Assembly: GCA_019059635.1 (NCBI GenBank)
Contig: JAGVRJ010000009.1
Span: forward strand, 1,211,001 to 1,275,000
Direction: 5' to 3'
Length of the DNA stretch: 64,000 bases
Source: Proales similis
Lineage: Eukaryota > Rotifera > Eurotatoria > Ploima > Proalidae
Part shown: positions 55,149 through 64,000 of the stretch, in pieces
How positions within the stretch are numbered: the stretch's first letter is position 1
How the letters are laid out: the number at the start of each line of letters is the position of its first letter
Made by a program: the position numbers and the translations under genes
Notes under the pieces: generated by a model
Told to the model about the DNA's origin: nothing
Database searches by the model: none
What the model saw: only the letters and a program-made list of their open reading frames with translations

Positions 55149-58100
55149 CTAGAATTTGGTTTGAATTATTTCGGTGTCGTCACCAGGCGGCTCCGAGTAG
55201 ATGTCTTGCTCTTGGGCTTGTCTCGAATGCTTTACGCTGAAAGCTTGCAGTTTGGCGCGCGCCTCCGACAGCATGCTTCGGGTACTGCCGCTGCTTAGCT
55301 CAGATCTGAACGAGACTGCGCGCGCAGGCTGCTGCTGCTGGTCGACTCTATCGGTTTCGTACAGCTTGGCCGACGCCGAGCGGTCCAATGTGGGCATTTG
55401 CGATTGTCCGATTGTGATCGTCTCGGTCACATTGTCTTTCTCGTCGCCGTTTGTGCTCTCCCATACGGTCTTTTTCATTTCGATGCTAGAGTTGCGAATC
55501 TCTGCGGTTTCACCGCCCCGGTTGGCTTCGTCTGATTTGGCCGCCACCGCCTGGTTCGTGTCGTCTACTTTCCGAGTTGAATTCTTTCGATAGCTTAGTT
55601 CGGCCTTTGTTCCAGCTGCATTCGGAGCTTGCCGCTTTTCACTCGCCGCATTCGAACCGTCTTTAATTCGACTGTATCGTCTCTGGGCGCTGTTGTTGTA
55701 GATTCGATTTGTGGGCTTGTTTATCAAATTGCCATGCTCGTCCAGACAGATCGCCTGGTCTTTTTTGGACCGTTCCAAACTCTTGTTGTGAATCTCTTTT
55801 AGCAATTTCTCGTGCAAGTCCTGTTTGTTTGGCTCGCTTGACTGACTACACGAGCTCGTTTTGGCTTTTAGATTCACTTTAGCCGGCGGCTTTTGGAACA
55901 GAAACTCGGGCAGGGGTGGCGGAGCAGGTGTATTCAAATTGGCGATTTCAATTTTAGTTATCTCGGCCGCTTGCATGTCTGGTGCGCCCAGCTGCTGTTT
56001 CTCTGGCCTCTGCTCATTATCAGGAGGCTGCATGCCAACATGCACTAAGCCGAGGCCTTGCTTCACCGACTTATCGATCATTTGAACGCGAGCAGAGTCA
56101 GAGCTTGGTGTGAGCTCCTTGAGGCCAGTGTCGCTCTTGGCTCTTACTTCGAAGAACTGCTTGAGCGATTTGACCGAATGAAGATGCTTCATGATGATGG
56201 GCAAGTCCTCCTCGTTGTCAATCGAGTCGCCTGCTGCCTGAAGAGCTTTGCTTGTCTGACTGCGGCCTATCGAGTTGTTATTGCTCCGCACGTGTTCTTT
56301 CAGCATCTGGTAGACTTGCTCTTCGCTCATGTTCTTGAGCTCGTGCTCGTTTATCGAACGGCTCTGCTTCAAGCTTTCGATTGTGTTGAGCAGAAGCTCG
56401 TAGTCTTCTGACTTGAATATTTGCGTTTGGCGTTGACCATTCATTGGCTCAGACGAGCAGATGATTTCTGATTTCACTTGACGTCTGGTCCAGTTAGGCT
56501 GGCTGGCCTTGCGCTTTGACATCATGTCTTCGATTATAGACGCCTTGCGCAACGCGTCGGAGAATTTCTTTTCTTGCTTTTCAATTTTAAACGAGTATTG
56601 GTTGTTGGCTATGCAGGACACAACAGGCTGCTCGTCTTGTTCACTCTCGCAGTCGACTGCCAGGTCGGCGCAATCATGCTTTGGCTTGAGGTCTTGCAGA
56701 CTGCCCTGTGAGTACATGCAGACGCTTTCATCGTTGCTGAACACGACCGTGTTGGGAACTGTGACCGGCACGTCGCTGATGGTCACATTGCTCGAGCGTC
56801 GGAAGGACTCGAGACGAACAGACGCCTGTTGACCGCCATTGGCCGCCTTCACTTCAACTGGCTGGTCGTCAAAGTCGCGCGGCGGCCGCTGGATTTCGGC
56901 TCCGTTGAATTGTTTGATTGTTTCGGCAACGCTGTTTCTTCTCGCGTCCATCGCGTCCATTGTGTCTATGAAGCCGCTGTCTCTGTTTAAATCGCGCTGC
57001 ACATAGGAGCCTTTGAACGACTTGAGCTGAGCAACGCTTGTCTGCGATCCGGTCTCGGGCGAGAAGAATACGGTCGCTTGACGCACTGCTCCGCTCGCTG
57101 CAATGTGCTGGCATTTTGATTGCGCTTGCGAGCACTCGCTCGACTCCTCCTTGGAGACCATGAACTCAGACGAGTTGGTCGAATTGTTGAACGTGTCCTC
57201 TTGTTTGCTGCTTTTTGCGTTCGAGTCTGGCTCGCAGTCAGTGTAGTCGCTCGAGTTTAAATTGCCGCTTTTGTTCAGATTACGCAACGATATGGTGGCC
57301 ACTCTACGCATAGCCAAACAATGAAGGTCTCTTCTAGAGCAAAACACAAATCTCGTCTCTTACTCTTCTCTCGCTCGGCTCTTTTCTCGTATGGAGCCGT
57401 TGGTGGTCGGCGCCACTACGGCCACAGGCTGGTTGCTGAAGCGACGCACCGATGCTCTCATGTCAACTGGCTTGTGAGGCGCTTCGCTGTTTTCCGAGTA
57501 GATCAGCTCCTTTTCGTTCAGTGGTGGTGTCATTTAAGGTAAAACAAAAAAGAGAATTTCATTCTGTTTGTTTACTTCGCAGCGTTGAATCGGAGCGGCC
57601 ATGTTGCGTGCGTGTTTAAAGTTGGAGCCTGGCTCCATGCGCTCGATCAACTGCTCAACGCTGAGTCGTTTTGTGGAGATGTCAGTCGACCCTCTACAAC
57701 CATCGTCCGATATGTAGACCTTGAATAACTGCTTAGAGAAGCTCAAAGACGGACTGGCCTTGTAAAGAGTCGACTTACTTCTGAACGTTGATGCTCTTCG
57801 TAGTAGTTGCAGGCCGACTCGGTGACTGGAAAGTTCTTCAAGCTATCGGGACCACTACGTATAAGTATTGGCTTGCGTACAATCATCGCAGTTTCATTGT
57901 CAGTGTCTACAATCTCGAATTGAAAACAACGCCTTGCTTGCCTGGGCGTGTGTGACGACTTACCTGAGTTAGAAGCGTCGCCATTAGGGGCCGTTTTGAA
58001 AGTTAGATTGCTTGGCGGTGCTGGGAAGCCCGACTCGAAGCTAGACTCTTCGGTTTTCGATTCGTTGTACGCTTGAATGTTGGGCTGGAACGACTCGGGA

Positions 58101-61100
58101 TGAGCATAGGGTTCGAAATTTTCCTGATAGTAGCTCGAATACTAAACGCGGTCGGGTGAGAAAACACAGTCGGAAAGGAGCTTTTGGAGTGAAAGAGGCC
58201 ACTTACGTTCAGCTCGCTTTCGTTGTTCAGATGGTCAGGCTGGTAGTTCGAACCCTCTACGTAAGTAATGTCACTTGTTTCGTCCACCTGGCGAACAACA
58301 GAGCCGAAGAACTTTTGCGTGGACATGGCGCCCTTTTCTGCACAATTGAATCGCGCTGAGACTGAAGCCGACGACGATGTGTTGTCTGACGTGTCGTATT
58401 CGGTGGCCTCGGGCACGGTCGGCAAATGATAAATTCCTAACAACAAATTCTCGTAACTTAGCAAATCGGCAGGCAGAGGGCGATTGCAGCTTCTAAGGAC
58501 ATGCGAAGCTGAGCTGCACGAGCGTACGGAAATATCAGAGTGAAGCATAGAGCGATCTAATGGTCAACGAAGCCGACTAACTGAATGCGACTCTTATCAC
58601 AGAGAGAGAGAGGCCCAGAGCAGAGTAAACAACGCTTGGTATTTGGTATGGGGTAGCAATGAAGGGCGGGATTAAAATCTAGCGAAAAGTGATTAAAAGC
58701 CGAGCTGCCTTTTCCTCCTTAATTAAATACAAGGGTCCGTGCGATTCAATTCGGAGAATAATTGACCTAGGCGACGGCGGCCGTGGTGGTGGCTGTGGCG
58801 ACCGCAGGGACGATTAAGTCGCCGAGTCAGGGTGACTCGCGTGTGTGTGGATTAGAGCCACACAGTAAAAGCAAAGAGAAAGCGCTCGCTTAGCGTTTCT
58901 GCACGAGCGTCGCCTTTCTCGTTCTCTAGCGAGTGGCAACCGGCCATTGATCGAAGGCGAACAAAGGAGCAAAGCTAGACAAGGAGCAAGCGGCAATAAG
59001 CTCAATAAAGTTGGCAGCTAGAAATTACTTTTGCTTTCGCTCATTATCGAGCAGAGCCAGAGGTAAACACTTTGAATAAAGCCTACGCTTCGTCATATAT
59101 TCGCAATTCGCTCACAAGACTGAACCAAAAATAAAGTGAAACGAGACTAACCATTGGTGGGTGGCCTTCGAATCAGCCGGGCGTCTTCTTTAAGCTCGTT
59201 TTTCTTCTCTTCTTTTCGTCTGAATTTGTTCCTTTAAAAAAAAAACGGACCCAAGTGATCACTTTTGAGTCGGAGACAAGCGCTGATGCAGTGACTTACC
59301 GATAGGCCATCGATGCTTTCTTGCAAGTGTTCTGAATGGCCGTCATGTTCTCTTTGATCCATCGTTGACCGTCGATTTTGGCCCTTTTTGAGTGGACAGC
59401 CGGTAAGGAGCAGAATGAAAATTTCGCAAGCAGGCAGCCGCTTACCATGAGCCGTTCATGTCGATCAAATAGCCGCGCTTGTCTCGCGCTGCCCACAGAA
59501 CTATCTCGCCCACGCCTGGCAGAATGTCGTAAGACTTTTTGCCCGGATCGCTTGTGCTGCTCAGGTCGTCGCTCGAGTTCTTGTTCGACTTCTTGATCAC
59601 TCTGTTGAGACCATTTGAGATTAAATGTGCGTCCAATCGTGAGACACTCTAGTTTGCTCACCTGCGCAGCGCGTATATGAACAAGTTGACGAACGTTAGC
59701 ATCGTAATGAACAAGACACACGAAACGATTATGGTCAGTTCTGTTTAAAGTGGTTTACAACTCAGAGCGAGAGCTTAAAGATAAAATCGAAAGCTACCAG
59801 TTCGACTGAGTTTCTTTTGCTTTGAATTTGGGCCCGGCGGATTCGGAAGGAGACCAGGCTTTCCGTTGGCAGCGATTGCGCTCATAAACTCCGTCTTGTT
59901 GTTTGTGTTCTCTTCTGAGATGCGCTCATTGGGTTAAAAGACACGAATAAATGGCTAGTTTAGAAGGTTCAATTTACTCTTGACGTCCGTCTTCATCTCG
60001 CCCGGTGCTTCTCCTCCGACTTGAACAAATTGCTCGTAGTCGTCATTCTCGCTTTGTTCGTCTCTCAGATCCGTCGTCGTTCTTCGACCGATGTTCGTCT
60101 CGGACGACGCCCAGGAGCTGGTCAACGAACTTGTCTCAGGCTGCCTCGTGGATGACTGGCTGCGGGCCTTTTCGTCCAGAACTGACTCTGTTAGGTCCTC
60201 GCGGCTCTCAGGAGTGATGAATATGTTCGGCTTATTAACTATCTCGTTTATGTTTTTGATGAGGTCATAGGGCTCTTCGGACGACTTGGTCACTGGCCTC
60301 GCTGTGGCTGTCTCTTCTCGACTCGTAGTCGTGAACCCGGATGAGATGGACGATCTGAAATTTGACGAGAGCAGATCGGACATGGTCAGATCGGTTCGTC
60401 TGTTGGACGAATAGGTCGCACGTTGATGAGCTGAAGCAGTCGCTTTTGTCGTTTTGGTTAAACGCGAAGATTGACGGGTGAACGCCGAAGAGTAAAGCGA
60501 AAAGTCGCTTCGAAACGGAAACATTTTGGCTTTGGTTCGATTCGGTGGAATCGTCTGTTGGGTAAAATTCGTCGAAGCGACGCGGCTTGGCTCAGTACTT
60601 GTGTTCGATTTGGATGGACTAGTCGGGGTCCACGTTGTCAAATCTGAATTTAGAAGAAAAAATCAGAGAGCTCTCAAGATGGTCTGTGCAGTCGTTTAAA
60701 CAAACCATGGCTACTGGGCGAGTTGGCCGAGGCCGAGCTGAAGACAGCAGTGGATGCGCTCTCTCGCATGAGATTGAAGGTTTTCAATAACATGCTGGTT
60801 GTTGTGATCCGGTTGGCCTCGGTCTGGCTGGTGATTGTCACAGTTTGGTTGGTTGCAGTTTGCTTGTCTGTTTTGAGCTCGTAGAAGAACGGTGTGGCGG
60901 TGAACTCGGGTCTGGCCGTTGAGAAACGCGTGTATTTGGCCGGACGCACCTCGTCCGTGTCGCCACACTTGAGCTCAATGTTCGACTTTCCGTCGCTCGC
61001 TGCTCATTTTCAAATTTTAAGCCGCAGGAATTGAGATGACTAGAGTTTGCCAGCTCACCTTCATAGATGATCCAGAAGCCGCCGCGAACGATCGGCTGAC

Positions 61101-61914
61101 TGGAGAAAAAGTTGAGATAGAGAGTTCGGCTTGAACTGATGTAGTAGTGGCCTTGGCGCAAAAAGGTGCACTCTTTGCTGCGACGACGGTCAGATTGAAG
61201 GTAGAGGCCCGAATTGCTGCATGTGGTGTCGTAGGGGTAGAGCTGAAACGAAATGACCGAGATCACAATGCGCTGGTTGTTGTCGGCGACCAGCTTGCAC
61301 CAGCAGTCTTCGTCCGAGTTGTAGGCGGCCGGAAAGTCTGTGGTGCGCAGAGTTCCCCAGCGCGAGTAGTCGGCCACGTTCGAGCAGACGCTGTGAATTC
61401 GTGTCTCTGGACAAGAGAGAAAAACAAACAAATTAAAAATCGGCTCAATATCCACTCGATATAATTGAAGACTCACCGGGCACGCACTCGTAAAAGACGG
61501 TCAAATAGTCAGAGTTTTTGCTGCATTGGTCCAGAAATGCGCGGTAGAAATGCACCGAACAAGTGGTTCGGCCATTGCATGCATTTTGAAAGCTGGTGTA
61601 GCCGCGGCAGTCATCCGGCTTGTAGCCGTCTGTGCAAAAGTCGCGGTCGGGCTCCTTGGCCACGCCGTAGAACGACTCTAGGATGCGGATGCGTTGGCCT
61701 AGGCTGCACTCAAGGTTGAGAGTGTTTGTCTCTTTGTGGCATTTGTGCGCCATTCGAAGGTCTGTTGCAAATTGGCGATTTTTAGCGGCCAAAAATATGA
61801 GCCAAGCGAGCGAATTGAGCATTTACGTGTGAGAGGCGAAACGGACAGATGGGCGCTGGACACCCAAAACATTGAAGTGAACAGAGCTAGAAAGGACGCT
61901 GCTCGGTGCCGCAT
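55149..61914 (-). CDS. SUEL-lectin / CUB membrane receptor with a very long cytoplasmic tail (paralogue B)
   Basis: About sixteen exons join in frame to roughly 1770 residues. Exon 1 starts at 61914 (MRHRAASFLALFTSMFWVSSAH, a good signal peptide) and splices over 64 bp to LRMAHKCHKETNTLNLEC; the ATG at 61822 lies in that intron. A SUEL lectin domain (CSLGQRIRILESFYG, CRGYTSFQNACNGRTTCSV, ending TVFYECVPG) is followed by a CUB domain (CSNVADYSRWGTLRTTDFPA, then GFWIIYEG). Next are a Cys-poor linker, a Ser/Thr-rich mucin-like stem (about 60000-60640) and one membrane span (LTIIVSCVLFITMLTFVNLF). The cytoplasmic part starts RRVIKKSNKNSSDD and continues over ten more exons; the last alone is about 720 codons. 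The exon pair across 58548-59150 (PPTN then DRSMLHSD) stays in frame. C terminus IIQTKF. No catalytic domain is seen in the tail. Confidence 0.7.
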
Positions 61915-62172
61915 TGTGCGCTGTGAGTTGTAGTAAAGAGTAAAAGTCTGTTCGCTCTTTGACATAGACGCCCGAGCCAATGTAGCGGACCGGTCAAGAA
62001 TATAAGAAACTTAGAATTGACGTCGACGAGCAGACCAATTGAACTCGATGTCCATTCCTCTTAATCCAACTCAATTTTCTAAATTTGCCTTAATAGATGA
62101 GTGAGCTAAGTTGGGCCAAATTGAGCGCGCCCCACAGACTTTGCCGCGTAGGAGGTAGATGGACGAAGAGTG

Positions 62173-62193
62173 CGAGAGAGAGAGAGAGAGAGA
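62173..62193. repeat. GA microsatellite
   Basis: About ten GA units in the upstream region of paralogue B. Confidence 0.8.
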
Positions 62194-63021
62194 AATAGCT
62201 CTCGTTATTAATTAAATCGCTATTTTCAATCAAAAGCTGCACTGTGCGGTCAATTGGCTGCTGCTCTTCACACCTATAGATCGGTCAAGTTTAATGAAAA
62301 TAAACACCGTGCTAAACGACGCCGCGCACAATACGCGCTCGTGCAAAATTATTTAAAATGCGTTAATTCAATCCAATCGAGATGGGTCGCTCGTCGATGG
62401 CTAAGGCTGCTCTTTTCGCTCTCCCTACTCGCTCGCATGGGTGTTGCTTTCGAAGATTAGTCGGAAAAAGAGGCAATAAGTGGCGTGGAAAATAACAACA
62501 TCGATAATTCCTATCCTAATGATTGTTTACGCGCGTCTCATAATCCGCGGAGCCAGTCTGGAGAGAGCCAAGCCAAAGTTAAAGAGATAGAAAGGAAAAA
62601 TGCGAGTCGTTTAAGACCAAGGGGTGTTGAGCAAAGGATTAACTCGATTGCGCCAAAACCATCGACTCTTGGTCATCAACAAGCTTCAGATCGATTGCTT
62701 GCCTTGTTCTTAGGTTCTGAATGCGTTCAGACAAATTTGCTCAAGTGGCGTGAACAAATAGAAATCCGCCCGCTGACCAAATGTGGCCTAATCGCCGCTC
62801 AAACTCAACTCAATCCCATCGCTTCACAATGTCAAGCGGCATTTGTTCTTCGAGCCCATTTCGCGCTTCCAAATTTGAAGCCAACAATCTAAAACATTTA
62901 AACAAGAGAAAGCGATGAAACAAACTGAGCTAGCAAATGGTTGAGCAAGCCGAGACCAACTCCAACTTATCTTCTCCTAATTGGCCTTGTGTCTCAATTT
63001 GTAAAGGACATCGACACCGAT

Positions 63022-63040
63022 TGTGTGTGTGTGTGTGTGT
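63022..63040. repeat. GT microsatellite
   Basis: About nine TG/GT units in non-coding sequence. Confidence 0.8.
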
Positions 63041-63281
63041 TTGGTATGTAAATGCGGGCAAATGCAAGTCGAAGCAATGTCCAGCTCACTGATTGAAATA
63101 TAAAGAAAGGAAAGAACATGCAAATCTAAACGAATGTCACTTGCAATTAACCTCTCGCAGCGATGTGCTTCGCCTTGAGCCGCCAAAGTTCGACGCAGCA
63201 CAATTAGCCATGGGCCCTAATTTTCCGTGCACAAATACGGATGTATTCTAATTTTCCGTCATGCCAAAAGTAGCTCGAGTC

Positions 63282-63300
63282 CACACACACACACACACAC
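63282..63300. repeat. CA microsatellite
   Basis: About nine CA units in non-coding sequence, 240 bp from the preceding GT tract and in the opposite phase. Confidence 0.8.
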
Positions 63301-64000
63301 GGACATAGACATGTGACGGTAATCATGAGCACGGCGGCGGGTAGCACGACGCTGGCATGCAAATGTGCTCGGGTCGATAAACGAAGCAGCATGAGCAAGC
63401 GCTTGCTTAATTGATTAGCACAGGCGGCACACACATGCCTGAGCCTGGCTCGACCAATCTGTTTGAATGGGTGCACGTACGCGCAACTATTTGGGTTGAG
63501 TGGACGCAAGTGCGTCATGTAAACAAAATGAACGCGCGCGCGGCGCCGGTCGCGTCTGCCACGGGACGCTCGTCGCATAAGCGAGCCGAACGCATTGAGA
63601 GGCGCGTTCGTTCTTTGTGTGTCTTCGGATCTTTTCTCTTTGACTCTCTTGCGCTTCGACTTGGTGGTCGATCGAGATGCTCAGCGGCAGCAGCAGTAGC
63701 AGCAGCGATCACACGCACTCACTTCCGTTTAGACGCACGCTCAATGTCGATCGAGGCAAAGAGCAAAAATCATCGCACTCTCTTCGGATTGAGAACAATT
63801 CGAGCTCATTCGGGCCTGGTCTTTTCACGCTCGGTCATTTGCCCTCGAATAAATATTGAACCTTCGTTTAGATGCTCGCCCATGCAGTCCGGTGCTCATA
63901 GTACATTAAACAAATAGAATAAGATATCTAATTGTTCGTGAGAGAGCTGTTTGAATTGGATGAGCAAATAGGAAGGTCGAGCAGACCCACGCTCTCTTTT

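Larger units (their letters stand above)
61915..64000. other. Upstream region of paralogue B; no supported gene
   Basis: About 2.1 kb with microsatellites (GA at 62173-62193, GT at 63022-63040, CA at 63282-63300) and a CAG/GCA-rich patch near 63675-63705. The ORF at 62485-62892 opens with GTG and lacks any domain. Part of the proximal sequence is likely 5' UTR/promoter of the SUEL-CUB gene on minus. A gene may begin beyond the right edge. Confidence 0.45.

Noticed and set aside
58240-58262. B-box-like GGGTTCGAAC on the minus strand, suggesting a tRNA gene
   Set aside because: It lies in a coding exon of the SUEL-CUB gene and no A box, acceptor stem or anticodon arm can be folded around it.
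61480-61822. ATG at 61822 as the start of the SUEL-CUB gene
   Set aside because: It lies within a good 64 bp GT-AG intron; splicing instead to the exon at 61914 gives a proper signal peptide and keeps the frame into LRMAHKCHKE.
62485-62892. ORF of 135 codons on the plus strand
   Set aside because: It begins with GTG, not ATG, has no domain or homologue I recognise and lies in microsatellite-rich non-coding sequence.
1-64000. CRISPR arrays, insertion sequences, viral or bacterial gene blocks
   Set aside because: No repeat-spacer pattern, no transposase or reverse-transcriptase coding sequence and no terminal repeats were seen; the simple repeats are ordinary dinucleotide microsatellites.

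Overview
This is a stretch of a compact invertebrate animal genome, not a bacterial or viral region. The genes are spliced with short canonical GT-AG introns, mostly about 45-65 bp, and several carry AATAAA signals. The products are typical of metazoans: STRIP1/2, CORVET VPS8, an AGO-clade Argonaute, a Cys-loop receptor, a membrane-anchored serine protease, an astacin, PPT1 and an N-terminal-RASSF-like protein. A beta-carbonic-anhydrase-type gene argues against a chordate. Genes resembling CFAP73/CCDC42 and CFAP276 suggest an animal that keeps motile cilia or flagellated sperm. I cannot name the phylum; a small-genome protostome such as a tardigrade or a meiofaunal spiralian would fit. Splicing is patchy: STIP1, Argonaute, VPS8, the SQD2-like glycosyltransferase and the RASSF-like gene are single open exons, while neighbours such as CMTR1, DDX49, STRIP and PPT1 have many introns.

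Layout. 1-7 kb: 5' part of ADCK1 (-), COX7A (-), CMTR1 (+), a beta-carbonic-anhydrase homologue lacking two zinc ligands (+). 7-16 kb: STIP1/HOP (-) with a heat-shock element upstream, LRRC47 (-), an orphan Cys-loop channel (+), the RNA helicase DDX49 (+). 16-26 kb: type II membrane serine protease (+), CFAP73/CCDC42-like coiled-coil gene (+), a 3 kb gap, SQD2-like glycosyltransferase (+). 26-38 kb: astacin (-), PPT1 (-), RASSF9/10-like (+), Argonaute (-), SRPRB (-). 38-47 kb: STRIP1/2 (+), VPS8 (-), CFAP276-like (-). 47-52 kb: gene-poor, rich in microsatellites. 52-62 kb: two tail-to-tail membrane proteins that share a SUEL-lectin / CUB / transmembrane layout. 62-64 kb: no supported gene.

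I see no operon-like functional cluster. Most genes are housekeeping units in mixed orientation, several sharing short divergent or convergent intergenic regions. The most unusual items are the beta-carbonic-anhydrase homologue with the Zn ligands changed from C/H/C to S/N/C, the paired SUEL-CUB receptors (one with a very long cytoplasmic tail spliced from many exons), the SQD2-like enzyme with two C-terminal membrane segments, an astacin with almost no propeptide and no Met-turn methionine, and a perfect three-unit heat-shock element in front of STIP1. Exon models were built by hand from splice signals and reading frame; no database search was run.
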